Position numbers and translations under genes: made by a program. Below the pieces are notes generated by a model, which was given only the letters and a program-made list of their open reading frames with translations, had not been told where the DNA came from and did no database searches. A stretch of DNA of 64,000 nt. Origin: Buxus sempervirens. Lineage: Eukaryota > Streptophyta > Magnoliopsida > Buxales > Buxaceae. The stretch is taken from assembly GCA_947561395.2 (NCBI GenBank), contig OX387186.1, positions 39,823,220 to 39,887,219 of the forward strand, read 5' to 3'. Positions 33,801 through 46,397 of the stretch are shown here, piece by piece. How positions within the stretch are numbered: the first letter of the stretch is position 1; each line of letters begins with the position of its first letter.

Positions 33801-35724
33801 GACCAAATCCTCTAAAATATTGTTAGTTAGTTTCCTCACTCACCCTTTTTCATCACCTAATAACAGTTTCTACAGAACTATTGTGATTAGAAAATTATGT
33901 CCAAACAAACTACACTTTCCAGAAAAATCTATGCAAACAGGTGCACAAAGAAATTGTATTTTAAATTACCAAACAGTGAGCTTATATTAAATATATATTT
34001 TTAAATGAATCTAGACCCAAAACCCTACAATTTTCATGGGACTATCATACCCAAATCTGTCGTATGATACCTACAAAAATTCACTTTTGTGAAAAAGTGG
34101 GTGCAGTCCCAAAACAGACATTTCAGCAACCTCTAAACTTAGAATTCAAAATTCACCTGGACTGATCTAAAATTTCTTATTCAAACTTTTTCTAGCTTAA
34201 TTCTAATCCTCTAAATAGTGTTTTTGCACAGGTTTGGATTTAATTGAATTGTTCATACAATTTATACGAAATATACTCTCCAGTTTAGCCCAAAACAAAC
34301 ATTTCAATAACCTCTAAACTTAAACTCTCCAGGATGTAAAAATACCTTAAAATCTACCCTCTTATTAATCTGGGAATTTTCAGAATATAAAACAAACCTA
34401 AATCCATCATAAATTATAATCTATTTATTTTCTATTGAATTTTAATCATAACTATATCAATTATGTGTTTTCTGACCTAATAAGAAACAAATCCCCATAA
34501 CTCATTCATTTCTTAACAAAATAACATGAAATCTGGTTTGTTAGACTTCTAACTCAATACACTAAAATAACCTATAGCAGTTTTGGAAAAGTCCTCTTGG
34601 TTAATTAATTATAAGTTTTCAAAATCACCTTTAATTCAAAATCTGTACAGGCCAACAGCTGTAATAATTCGATTAACATTACTAAATCATAGGTTTTTAT
34701 CCCAGAATATATTTTTCAGTGAAAATAGAGAAATAATGGAACAACTTTCATTTTGGAAACCAAAACCTAAATATATCTCTAAATCAGTCTAAAAATTCCA
34801 TCTTTCTGAAATTTTCTGCAGAATCTGGGTTTTAACAGTTTCTATCAATTTCGTTTAATTCAAAACTAAATTTCAGGATGTCCACAAAACACACAAAAAT
34901 CATGACAATTGAAAGGGCTACTTGCCTTATATTTGCTGGCCTCCCAACTTCAATAACCCAGCAATGAATTCAAATATTCACCATGGTCAAAACCCCTTCA
35001 AAATCTGATCTGGACGTCTGGAGCACTCTACCACTTGAATTTTGCTACAGAAAATTCTTCCAAAAGACTACAAACGAATTCTGGTTCTCCCCCTTATGCT
35101 GCTCCTCTTTTCTCCAGCAACAAGGACTCCAAGAGTCCTTTCTCCAGCAGCAATAATTTCAATAGACCTTTCCCTAGTATCTATAACTCCAAGAGTCAAG
35201 ACTTTTAGTTTAATGCTCCAGCAGTTTTTAGAATCCCAAGGGTCTACATCTAACTCTCCAGCAACCTTTAGAAACCCAAAGGTCTAACTCTCCAGCAACC
35301 TAACTCTTCAACTTCTTCATGATCCGGTGCAACTCCACTCCACCAATTGCCTACACCAATAGCCTATCGACCCTTGGTTATTTTATTTCCAATCCTAACC
35401 AACAACACACTTATATTATTATTTGTTTCCAGCTCTAAATTTTTCTCATAATATTTATTTAATATTGTAACTAAAATATAACATCACTTACCCTTAATTC
35501 ATATAAACCGAATTTTCCAAAGTTCCCAAATTACCCTTGCTTGACACTCCAACAATAATTTCCAGCAATTTCTCATATCTATTTATTTATAGTTATCCCA
35601 TCCGGTTCGACCAAGAGTCCCCGGTTTAACTCCTTGGTCTCCTTCCTCTATGAAATTTTAATTAGCCTTAAATTAATTATCAAACTAATAATTTTTAATT
35701 TCATTAAAAATTTGGGATTTTACA
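30829..35724 (-). mobile_element. T5: compound of two T-type LTRs
   Basis: Two LTR termini lie 61 bp apart on the left: TGTAATGCCCCGAACCCGGG at 30829 and TGTAACGCCCCGAATCCGG at 30890. There is only one right end, TTTTACA at 35724. From 30890 to about 32600 the sequence has a normal T-type 3' half (stem 31173-31188, palindrome 32394-32442). From about 32600 it matches T4 in reverse beginning some 350 bp before T4's end, through to its start, including a GC donor (GC at 34924-34925). So one LTR inserted into another and part was then lost. Flanks ATATC and ATTCC do not match, which fits a rearrangement. Confidence 0.7.
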
Positions 35725-36125
35725 ATTCCAGTAGTGTTTGATATGATTCCTGATTGTATCAACCGATGGGCTACCAAAATTAAATTTGGCTACCAGAGTA
35801 AAACCCAATGGATGGATCGACTTATTCATATCAGCATTTGAAAAATAAATAGCCGGCAGCCCTTGATGAAGATCAACCTTCTTTCTTGAAATACCAACAT
35901 CCTCGACCTTAAGAGATGGTGATATGGAGGAGAGAACATTCGCATATGATCTAGGTTTATCGGGCAAGATGGAGGAGGAACCTCCTTGAATCATGTTAAC
36001 TGCCATGAGGGTTTGAAACCCTAGGAAGCTGCCTACTCAAACCCTAGGAAGCCAACTTGGGGTTTGGTTCTCAGGGCAAGTTTGCGCTTCCCTTTCTTGA
36101 GTTTATTTTGATTCCACCACTTGTA
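35725..36125 (-). pseudogene. 5' fragment of a LINE: ORF1 start with DUF4283-like domain
   Basis: The minus-strand frame starts at 36006 and runs to the T5 boundary. It encodes SYANVLSSISPSLK and then GLPAIYFSNADM...LGFTLVAKFNFGSPSVDTIR. The GxPAxxFS...TLVxKFxxGxPSxxxIR pattern is that of the DUF4283 domain in ORF1 of plant L1-type LINEs, which binds RNA. The 5' UTR-like stretch (36010-36125) is rich in CCTAGG. The rest of ORF1 and all of ORF2 are missing; T5 cuts it at 35724. The right limit is approximate. Confidence 0.6.
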
Positions 36126-37130
36126 ACACTTTCTTGAGATCCTTTCTAAGGTGTTTCCAAAGACAAAATGTATAATTGGGATTTTACCAAATATTTGGCC
36201 ACTTATTTCATCGAATTAGCCTATTTTGGGGTTAAAAATGTATTATGTGGTTCTACACTAGTTTGCAAAGATTTTAAGGATTTCCATGTATGTAATCATT
36301 GTATTTAATCATGTTTTAGATAAATAAACCTTTGAGATTACATTTTTTGTCAGATTTGGAAAATTAGTATTTTTTAGCTCTATTTTGGGTTGTTTTGGAT
36401 TAGTTTGACTCTGTCGGATAGCTTACATTGGTTTTGGTATTTATGAGTTATTTCTACGGATTTGAGTACTTGAATGATTTCTAAGAATTGATTTGAGATT
36501 TTCTCTTTGTACTTGGAGAGATGGATTGTGATGCCCATATACTTGGATAGATGTTATACCTCCATGTACTCGGAGATTCCCCATGTACTTGGGATGATGA
36601 TGCCTCTGTGTACTTAAAGATGTCCCGTGTACTCAGGATGAGATGATTGATACTTGAGATGAGTTTTGCTTGTTAGAAATCATGCTTGGTTTTGTTTTTA
36701 GAGTCTAGTGGCGTAGCTCGATATGGATCCATTTAGGAGCTAGATAGTGAGAAGGATTGTTCTTTGCTAGTTATAATTCTTTGTTCACGCACGCATTTCC
36801 ATCGTGTACTCGATGAGGCCTTCGCTGTACTGGTGGGATATGGCTCTACCTCATTTTATCGTGTACTTAAACTATGAATGGATAGTACATGCCAACCCTT
36901 CGCTGTACTGGTTGGGTTCTCCTGCAATAAGACGATGATCGTGTACTCGGCTTTGCACATAAGCCGAGAGGTGGCATAGTAGATATTGATATTACTCTAG
37001 TTAAATGCAGTCTTATTTCATGAGTCCTATTGTGACTTAATGATTTGTGATTGACACTACTATTTTGATTTACAAGTTTGATCATCTAGGATTACTACTT
37101 GTCTATTTTGATTATTGATGGACTACTCGG
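36126..37130 (+). mobile_element. T7, left segment (middle of a T-type LTR)
   Basis: It is joined to 40003 across T6 by the TSD GCTTA. It carries the family's TATGGATCCAT box (36723-36733) and a minisatellite with GTGTACTCGG/TACTTGG units (about 36515-36960). The start of T7 was not found; it should lie left of the LINE fragment and is apparently lost. Confidence 0.65.
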
Positions 37131-38697
37131 CTTATGTAAGATCCTGGATTTTTAGGAATTTTAATTAAGATTAAATGGAGATTAAAGGATTTATAAACGA
37201 GATTAAGGGATTTAATGAGGTTAATTAAATTAAACTTTAAAAGACTTGGTTGCTTGGTCAGGTTCGGGATGGTTCACTTGAAGTGAACAAGCTAAATTGT
37301 TTTGGGTTTGGTTCACTTGGATAGAGAAATTTGTTAGGTGATTGAGACCGATTTAGTTGATTTAGGTGTAACTTGAATTTATTTGGTTTAATTGGGTAAA
37401 TTGGTCCGGTTCAATTGGGTTCAGTTTAGTGGGTTGGTTAGTTAGTTAATGGGGGTTTAGTTTATTTAAATCTATTATATAAATTATGGTGGTGTATTGA
37501 AGTGGGTTTAGTGGGTTTAAGTGATTTATTTAAATAGGTTTAGTTGGGTTTGATTGGGGGTTTAATGGGTTATGTCTTATGGTTAATTAATTTAGGTTTG
37601 CTTGGTTTAGGTCGGTTCATTTTCAGTGAACCGGTTCAATGGGTTTATTGGGTATTTTAAGTATGTAAGTATGAGAACCGAGGGTTCTTATTTTTCTTTC
37701 CATTCGTCATTCGTCAAGGTTAGAGGAGAAAAGGGTCGCAAGGAGAGAAGGGGAGAAAGAAGAAGAAGAAGGGAAGAAAGAAAGGAAGAGGGCGCAGAAG
37801 GAGAGGAGGGCTGATTAAGGTAAGTAGCAGTTTAAAAGAATTCAGTTTTTACCTTTTGATTTCAGTTTCATCGTACATCTGGTTTTGATTGTTCAGTTTG
37901 GTTGTGGTGATTGGGTGAGTTGTGATGCTTTGGTTTTGGTTGTTGAGGGGAGTATGAAATAAGAATGGCATGAAGGAAGGGAACAAAATGTGAAGTAGGA
38001 GGTTAAGAAATGTGCTGCTGTTGGGCTCTTTCTCATGGAGGAGAGAGACCCATGAAGGTGAATTGATGAACTAAGTATAAGAGAGAAGAAAGAGAGGAGA
38101 GAAATAGTGGGAGAGAAATGAAAGAGAGGAGAGAAACGAAAGAGAGAAATGAAAGAGAGGAGAGGAAGAGGTTACGGAAGAGAGAGAAAGAGAATTACAG
38201 GGTTCGTTGAAGAGAAGAGGTTCTAAGAAAAATAATTAAAGTTCAGTTCAAAAATGATATGGAAATTATAAATAAGGTTATATTACAATAAAGTCTTTAT
38301 GTTCAGTCAATAAGTCAATGAAATTTAGTTTCTAGTGTTTAATATATATTCTAATCAAAAGTAAGTTCATTTTTGGTTGAACCTGAAATATTAAATGGTT
38401 AATATTGAATAAATAATTAAGGTTTAGTCACAAATCAAGTTAGAAATTAATAATAAGGGAAAACCCTAAATTATACCATGACTAATACATTTTCTATATA
38501 AAAGAGATCCTTAGTGAATAATTAGAGGTAATAATACTTACATTAAGATGTTAGGAAGGGGTTTCTCATGTGTGGTTAAGTCCAAGTTGGTTTTAATGTT
38601 AAAGTGTGTATCATAAGGCATCCTGAAAGGCAGAATGGCCTAGAGATTAAATGGGAATTAAACAACGAAAATTCACTTGGTTTTAGTTGTACATTGG

Positions 38698-38825
38698 TTG
38701 TTGATTTCTTATGGGTATTGTGTTGGGATGAGGTGACATAGGCCCAGTGTGGCTCCCTCATCAGGTATTGTGTTGGGATGAGGTAACACAGGCCCAGTGT
38801 GGCTCCCTCATCGGGTATTGCGTGC
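38698..38825. repeat. Two-copy 60-bp repeat in T6
   Basis: Two near-identical copies containing TGTTGGGATGAGGT and GGCTCCCTCATC, at about 38728 and 38772, with a partial third. Confidence 0.75.
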
Positions 38826-38964
38826 GTATTTACCATCTTGTCCAACATGTGATACACGGTTTTGGGGGTTGAGGACGGCCGTTCGCCCTAGCTCATGAGG
38901 GGCTGGGGATTGTGAACTTTCATCCTCCTCAGAATGTGCCACAGCAACCCATAAAGTCAACTAG

Positions 38965-39070
38965 ATGGTCTCAGTGAGATCACTAACTCGATGATCTGAA
39001 AGAGGATCACTAACTCGATGGTCTGAAAGAGGATCACTAACTCGATGGTCTGAAAGAGGATCACTAACTT
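38965..39070. repeat. 27-bp minisatellite in T6
   Basis: Four tandem copies of GATCACTAACTCGATGGTCT plus GAAAGAG. Copies two and three are identical, so expansion is recent. Confidence 0.85.
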
Positions 39071-40002
39071 GCTATAGTTGGAATGGGTTGCACTTGCCAG
39101 CTCATGCATGTCTCATGCTTGAGTACTCCGCTTTGGAAGAGTGATCCTAGCTAGATCTTTCCATTGTAAGTCGTGAGGTGGCGAATTGGACAAGTGAATT
39201 TAATCATTGTTATTACATGAGATTGTTCCTGAGATTTTACTGATATTGCAGTTTGGTTTAATCTGAGTTTATTGGTTTATGAGTTAAGAATCTGTAAAGA
39301 TTAAGTATTGTTTATGGGAGAATGAAATGCCTCTTCGCACGATTTTACCAGAGATTAATCGTATAGTACATAAGCATGCTATTAAATTGTTTTAAAGATT
39401 TGCATAAACTGTTTTTATCATGCTATTTTACTGTTTGAAACTGCATAAATATTCTTATCATGCAATATGCTGCTTACTGAGACGTTAGTCTCAAGCGTGT
39501 TTTGTTTTACTGGTTTTGTTTTCAGATAAACCTGCAGAGCAACCACAAACTGAGGTAGGCAGAACTAACGAGCCGGATGACGACTACAACCCAGAGGATT
39601 ATTATTATTATACTGGATAGGGTTGGGGCAGTATTTTTGTAGTCGTCAATTTTTGGATTATGTATAAATTGTAAATGAGAAAGAGAGAAAAGAAGTGAAA
39701 AACCTTAGTAAACTTTACTTTAAATCTGTAGATGTTGGATGGCTTATTTGTTTTTGGAATGGTGTATATTATATATATATATTTTGAGTTTATCAGGTAT
39801 TGGTTTGAGGGCTTAGTCCATTCTTATAAATACAGACGTTATATAGCCGTTTTTCCGAGAAAAAAAAAATTTTTAGGAGGTTATTTTTGGTGTCTGGTTA
39901 GTTCTGAAGTTAGTTTTCAATTAAATTTGGGCCCTAGGGTAGTGCTCAGGAGCCAGTATAAACCCGACACGTATGGACCTGGTTCCGGGGTGCTACAGCT
40001 TA

Positions 40003-40411
40003 TCTGCGTTATCGTCACTGTTTTAATTTTTGAAACTGATTCATGATTTAGAACTATATAAACTGTATTTGAGGATGCATGTGCTACTTGCTAAGATATT
40101 CTTATCTCATTCGGTTTTTGTTTTGTTTTCAGATCCTGGAGAGGACGCTACTCAGAGGGTAGATTCTACTAGGGATCACCCAAAGTATAGGGCTGAGGAC
40201 TACTACATGGAGTAGTAGTAGTGTTTGATTGTTTAGAGTAACTTTTGGATTGTACTTTGATATTGTGAGTAGTCATTTGATACTTGATATTGATTCATAT
40301 GGATTGGTGATTGGGATTTAGTTGACTTTGATATTGATGGTTTTATGATTTGATAATTTTCTGTTCATGTTTTCCTTTACTCTGGTATAGATCCTGTGAT
40401 TTAATTAACTT
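40003..40411 (+). mobile_element. T7, 3' segment with acceptor signals
   Basis: It contains AGATA/TATCT (40094-40107), a T-rich tract, CAG (40130-40132) and GGAGAGGACG. T8 interrupts it; it resumes at 42882 and ends GGGTGTTACA at 42932. Confidence 0.8.
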
Positions 40412-42876
40412 TGTAACGCCCCGGATTCCGGTTTATTTAAACACATAAACCCAAATCTGGTTAGTTAGGGAAAATGGCCCAAAACACTATTCCAAACTTA
40501 AACCATTTCATTTATTATATCAGAGTGCGGAAATAAGAACATCTTTCAGAAAGCGTGGAATTAAACTACCAAAATAATCCTTTTATATTTCATCTAAAAA
40601 GTCTGGAAAGGGTTCAACTAAATAACATCCACCAAGGGTGTGGAATAAAGATACCAATTATCCTTCCAATAATATCAAACTCCTCAAACAAAATACTAAA
40701 AATAAATCTAAATGTCTCTCCATGTCCTTCTGGACCTACACATGAATGAAATAGTCTTCTTCCTGGTAATCACAGTAATCCCTCAGTGTTTCTACCCCGA
40801 CAACGTCCTCTCCAGGAATATCTGAAAACGAATCCGATAAAACAATAATGTGAGAAACAACATCTCAGTAAGCAGTCATGCAAATAGTTGACCACAATAA
40901 AATATGCAACACTTAATCCGAATAATCTCAATAAGAATTCAAGATAACAAAGAAATACAATTTGTCCACCTCATGGGACTCATGAAATGGTATACCAGAT
41001 AAAGAGAGTAGACATGTGCCAGTATGCTACCTAACGGAATTACGATAGACCAACCGCCCTGCAGTTTGGCTATTCAACACCAACAGAAGAAGCCAACCAT
41101 GAGTTTGCATGTACGGCCCAACCAATCCAGGAGTGGGTAACGTAGCGACAGACCAATCCAGGAACAGTACCATCCTCGAGATGATGGAATGCCTCAGACA
41201 CAGAATTCAAACCCCTCTAATACACATTTCATTTACTAGCTATTCTATGGATCCATATAACTGTTAAGCCCACTCAACAGTGAGAAAACCAACCAAGGTA
41301 ATTGACATACTTCTCAGTAACACCCACCAAAATACAGAACCATATCTGTAACCAAATCCGCCCATGCGGGATACAATAAATTAGGCACCAGCCTTGTCAC
41401 ACCAATGACCCAAAAACCAAAACAAAATGTACCAAGTCATATGTCCAAAACTCCAGGTTTCAACAGGCCAATATGTCCCGAATGTGTATCGATTCTATCG
41501 ATGCACACAATACCTTCATATCACCCAAATACAGGTGTATGAACTCACAAAACCAACCTCGGTTAAAAGTAAAATCTTTTGGAACAATAGAATCAAGTAA
41601 AAGTGCCTCTTTGGAAACATCTTCCCAAAATCTTTGTAAAATTGAATTTTAAACATCCGCCAATGCAAACACTTCCCAAATACCCCAATATTGATGGTAC
41701 ATAGGTTAAAATTGAATAGAGCCACTTCCTTAGTGAAAACTAGGTTGAAAAGTCAAGTTTTCCAAAATCTGATAGACTGGTCGTTCGAGCAGCCAAGGGC
41801 GCTCGATCGGCCTTACAAAACAGGTTAATTCAGGGTAGGTCGCTCGAGCAACTGTTCTAGAGGTAGTTCAATCTAGGTAAATTGCTCTCGGGTTTTGAAT
41901 ATATACATAGGGCGCTTGAGCGACTGCTCAGGTGACCCGATACGTGAAAAATCCATAACTTTGCGAAATTCAATAAAAATTCCACAACTCAATATTCAAA
42001 TGCATCAAAACCATTCTAAATCATTCTAAAATACTTTATACACATGCTAGAACAATTCCCAACACATAAAACATCATAAATAACGAAATCAACGCATCAA
42101 AACATCGAATAACCATGAATATCGTCTAAACGCAAATTTAGATTTTATGCAAGCGTCAAGGGACTACTTACCTGGTTTTAGGAATTTAAATCTTCTCTAA
42201 GAGCCATGAAATATCACCCCCAAAGTTTTCAAAACGATCCCAACAAACCTCGATCACGTCTGGGTTAAAAATCACACTTTTAAGACTCTTTAACATACGA
42301 AAATCTCCAGAACAGAACTTGTATCTATTGGGCTCTTACCTGAGTTCTTTGTGCACAAAAATCCTCTCTTTTCCTTCTCTAATACGGCTCCAACAATTGT
42401 TTTAGGATTTGGTTTAATCACAAGGCAACAAGGAGAAAGAATAGGAAACAAGCAAGGAAACCTCATGGCTGATTCTAAATTGGGTTTTAAACTCTACGTG
42501 CATAACCATCTCCATGCACAACTAGGTTTTATTATTATTTATTGGCTTTTACTAAATTGCCCCTCCTTCATTAAATCAAACCACTCAACCCAACTAATCC
42601 TTGAACTAACTTAACCCTTGGGTCACCCCACTATCATTGGGTTCGACCAACCCCTTTATCCTCTTTATTTATTTCTCACTTTATTTTTACTAACATAAAC
42701 CATAGCAACAATAATTATTAAATTAAAATTATATTTGGTCAATAATTAGGTGCTTACCTTATATAGGCTCTCCTATCATCTCCGGTTCATCTTGAACTCC
42801 TCCGGGTTGAACCAAAATTTCATCCCCTGCATATTATTAACCAATTAGTCTAGTTAATAAAATCTGGGATTTTACA
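40412..42876 (-). mobile_element. T8: T-type solo LTR nested in T7
   Basis: It starts TGTAACGCCCCGG at 40412 and ends GGGATTTTACA at 42876. Flanks are AACTT and AACTC, a five-base duplication with one change. Minus-strand signals are a donor CAG|GTAAGTAGTCC (GT at 42170-42171), palindromes with GTCGCTCGAGC and GGGCGCTCGATCGG (41773-41933), a TGAGA/TCTCA stem (40851-40867), and CAG then GGAGAGGACG. Confidence 0.88.
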
Positions 42877-42932
42877 AACTCTTCGGAGATGAGTCACGGT
42901 TTTACTACGTAACTCAGATCTAGGGTGTTACA
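42877..42932 (+). mobile_element. T7, terminal segment
   Basis: It reads on from 40411 and ends TCTAGGGTGTTACA. The stretch ACGGTTTTACTACGTAACTC matches the last part of T4 (ACGGTTTTTACTACGTAACC), confirming its identity. Confidence 0.8.
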
Positions 42933-44102
42933 ACTTGCTCTATTAAATGCTTGTGTAGCATATGCAATGGCATGAGGGGTATTGGCCCAAATATTATTGA
43001 GTATTGTGATGGGATTATCACTTGTACATGCATTAGTGGCATGAGATGTGAATGATGTGGTTATGCGTAACCAATCATGTGTAAAAAAGGAATTAAGAAA
43101 TGATAAAATCTTAAGTTATAGATCCATAAATCTTAAGTAGGTGTATTTGTATGTAATACCATGACCTATGGTTACTTGTTACTACCGGTTACTATTATAC
43201 TATCTTTCTGGCATCATGTGGAATCGTTGTTGATGCCTAACACTACGGGGAATCAACGTGAGGATGCCTAAGACTTAGGGGAATTGGTGTTGGGTGCCTA
43301 ACCCATCACATGAAATCGACGAAGTTAGATGTGGTCATGTGTATTAATATGTATTAAACTATCAAGATAAATAACTATAATGTGACATTGCCATAATATT
43401 GTTTACAAATGCTTGACTCATATGGAATTGAGATTTACATAGAAAATCATTGAGTTGCATAGTATGAGATGTAGATATTATTAAGTTTTGAGCATGACAA
43501 TATTGTAATTGTTTACCATTGAAATATTGATAATATGATTTTTGTATTTGAATGAAGAGCATCATGGTTGTACTCAAGTGATATTATAGCATGAATTGTG
43601 TTTTTCAAAAAGCATGCATTATGTTGCTTAATGGGACTCTCGTCTTATAATCAGTTTTATCAGTTTTGTTTTTAGAGCTATCTAAGTCCGGTGTGAAGGA
43701 CCAGAGAGGGGAAAAAGGGAAAGAGAAAGTGCTAGGTTATAGAGAGGAGGATTTTTACCATCCTACCTAGAGTTTCTTATTTTATCATGTAGAGTTGGTT
43801 CTTTTTTGAACTTGTATCATTTCGTGATTGAGAAACGTGAGTAGATGACCCATTTTGTAGCAAAGCATATTGCCCCTTTGTACTTAATCTTGTCATCCAT
43901 GATTGGACTTTTGTTACTAAATTACATAGATGATTGGTTATACACCCTCCTTTTATGATATGCATATATATGTATTGTTCCACTATCACCTTGAATAGAA
44001 AAGTTTTAATTCCCCGTATTTTATTAGGTCTTTGGGCTCACAAGTAGCACTCCGTGGCCGGTCTTGATCTAAAGAGACGGGACCTGCTCATGGGGTGCCA
44101 CA
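42933..44102 (+). mobile_element. T9: 3' part of a diverged T-type LTR
   Basis: This is host to T7. It has TATAGATCCATAA (43117-43129), a minisatellite around GATGCCTAACAC (43210-43320), a weakened stem and acceptor (about 43633-43674, TTTTTAG), and ends ATGGGGTGCCACA at 44102. Its 5' part is missing. Confidence 0.6.
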
Positions 44103-45152
44103 GTGAAGCTGCAAAGTTATGGGACTATAATCCAAAATCCATGCAACTATAATGTAGCAATAAGCATTTCAAGGACTAAGGAAAGAGGATTAAGCAAACA
44201 TGAAATGGAAAAAAAAAATAAAAAATAGAGATATGAAGGGAAATGGTGTTGATGAGAGAAATCGTTCAAATGTTTATACATTATTGGCATTACACTATTA
44301 AATGTACTTTATATGTAAATAGTTCATGTTTAATTCAGAATATGGAATACTTAAATTTTTTAAACTTCTTGCTTAATTTAAGTAATGTTCCCCAAAAGTG
44401 ATAAGCTTCATCAGTTACATAAGATCACCCCAAGGTGATAGATTTCAGCCGTTACCTAATAAGAATATAACTCTTAATATAAACTTCAATCGTTAAATAT
44501 TACCATCCAAAAAAAAAAAAAAAACACTTCCGTATCTAATAAGATAATATCTTATTAGATGCAACTTTTGCCGTTGTCTATATAATTAATGTCTTAGTAA
44601 GTGTAAAACAATCGGTCGTTATCTAATAAGAATGCAGGGAAATATTTCTCTAGATGACAAAATTAATTATCCTTGATATATTGATTGACTACTTTACCCC
44701 ATTAAAATGACTTTACTCAATATAAATTCTAACAAAGAGTAATAAAATATTTAATATTTCAAAGGTAATATTGTAATTTTAATCATCAAAATAGAGAAAA
44801 AAAAATATGATGAAAAATGGAAATGTTAATTTGGAAGGGCCTGTACACTGTTCGTTTTATCAAACCAATTGCTGGAGGATTTTTCTTGTCTTATCTAATA
44901 ATCTGGATAAATACAAGAGCCAAGAAATCTGCAATTCCAATGAGCTCTCCTTCACTATTGAAATATGTTCAAGGGCATTCAAGGAGTTGGGTGATTTACA
45001 ATACATCATGAATAAGAAAAAAGAATTAATCCAAAGTGTAGAAGTGATTATACGTGCATCTAACATGTCACCGTATATGTACAGTCTAATAGACTAAATT
45101 CACAAAGACCATATGCAAAAGAGTAGAAAAGCAACATTCCTGATTAACTTGT
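44103..45152. other. Unassigned AT-rich stretch with repeated palindromic units
   Basis: Repeats of GTTAYCTAATAAG lie between 44400 and 44640, including a near-perfect inverted repeat at 44534-44560 (arms ATCTAATAAGAT and ATCTTATTAGAT, three-base spacer). A 96-codon frame at 44807-45097 has no recognisable domain and is probably chance. This could be remains of another LTR with its own palindrome cluster. Confidence 0.4.
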
Positions 45153-46397
45153 TGTAAAACCTCGGTTTTAGATAAATGTTACTGTGGGAATCACCTAATA
45201 ATTTTAAATATATTTTTAGGGTGGAAATTCGGGTAATCGAAGTCAAGGGTAATATGGAATTTCACAAATTGAATTTCGAAGGTTAACTTAAGGTGAGCAA
45301 GCTAAGTTCGGTTTTAATAAATTCATATTAGTGATTTAATTGATACTAAGTGGATGGACTGTTTTAATTTGAGTTGGTGAAAATGAGATCAGGGGATCAA
45401 GGCTAATGAAATGGTTACATAGGTAGAGCTGTGGGTGAGCACACAGCATATCATGAGGAAGAGGGGGCGCCAACATCCAGTATAAGTAGCTGCGAATTTG
45501 GGGAACTTGGTTTTCGCTCAAGTTTTGGTTGGAAAGGAATTGGCTGCTGGTGTATAAGCCGTTTGGGAAGAAGAGAGGGCAAGGTGAGTTGGAGCACTTG
45601 GAGTCGTCTGGAGGTTAATTCAGAAGGAAGGAATTCTCCTGTCAGAATTGCTGAAGCTGTCAAAGGTTGCTGAGATCTATCCAACCTGGCTGTGCGATCA
45701 AGAGAGATCAGGTAAGAAGTGTAGCTAAATTAAATGTAAGCAAATGGTTAGTGAGAATTAGGTTTTGTCCAGATCTAATTGGATCTGGAACAATTTTGTC
45801 TGTAGGAATTGAGATCGGAAAACCGATCATCCATTGAAGGTGATTTTGAGAGCTACTGCCGTGTGAGATCTGAAGAGGATTGCAAGTGATCGATCGTGAG
45901 GTTCTTCATATCAGGTGAGTAGCACCCTGTTTTATTTGATTTTAGCATGTGGATGTGATTTGGAACCTGAGTTGCAGTCACGAGAGTTGAGTCCTCTGTT
46001 CATGAACAGTTAGTGAAGATCGAAGGATTTTTAGTTGATGTTTGTTTGGATTAATTTCAATTAGGGTTAATTGGTATATTTGGAGGCATAGGAAGGGATT
46101 GGAGTCAAGTTTGGCAATGGAATTGGGTTCAAACATGTCGGAAATCACCTAACAGTATGTATAACAATTACCGAGTTGAAGTTTGGGTTGGCGCTAAGCA
46201 CGGCTGACCTAGCGCTAACCTCATGAGGTTAGCGCTAGTTCAAAAATGGGCTGGGGCTAACCTCGGTGGACCTAGCGCCAACCTCTGGAGGTGAGCGCCA
46301 GGTGTATATTTTTCAAGGGAGTGCGGCTAATCGTGTAGGCACTTCGGGACTGTTTTGATCCTTCTTAAACTTACTTGATGAGTTAGTTAAGTGCTAG
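45153..46397 (+). mobile_element. T10: 5' part of a T-type LTR, cut by Ogre C
   Basis: It starts TGTAAAACCTCGG at 45153. It has TATAAGTAG (about 45479), a first donor ATCAG|GTAAG (45712) and a family-type donor CAG|GTGAGTAGCACC (GT at 45915-45916), then a palindrome cluster with TAGCGCTAACCTC and GAGGTTAGCGCTA (46184-46303). Ogre C begins at 46398; the rest of T10 should lie beyond the right window edge, after the five-base sequence GCTAG. Confidence 0.8.

Larger units (their letters stand above)
37136..39997 (+). mobile_element. T6: T-type solo LTR with perfect TSD
   Basis: It starts TGTAAGATCCTGG at 37136, ends GGTTCCGGGGTGCTACA at 39997, and is flanked by GCTTA (37131-37135, 39998-40002). 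The sense strand has a purine-rich block (GAGAAGG-type, 37720-37815), a splice donor AAG|GTAAGTAGCAG (GT at 37820-37821), two minisatellites, a TGAGAC/GTCTCA stem (39478-39493) and an acceptor CAG (39523-39525). Palindromic GGTTCACTTGAAGTGAAC lies near 37269. Confidence 0.95.

Noticed and set aside
30824-35729. TSD for T5
   Set aside because: Flanks ATATC and ATTCC do not match, nor does ACTAC before the inner end.
42877-42937. ACTTG after T7 as its TSD
   Set aside because: No matching five bases next to a plausible T7 start; the left end appears lost.
44807-45097. 96-residue ORF as a gene
   Set aside because: No recognisable domain, and overlapping frames are equally open in AT-rich DNA; left within the unassigned stretch.
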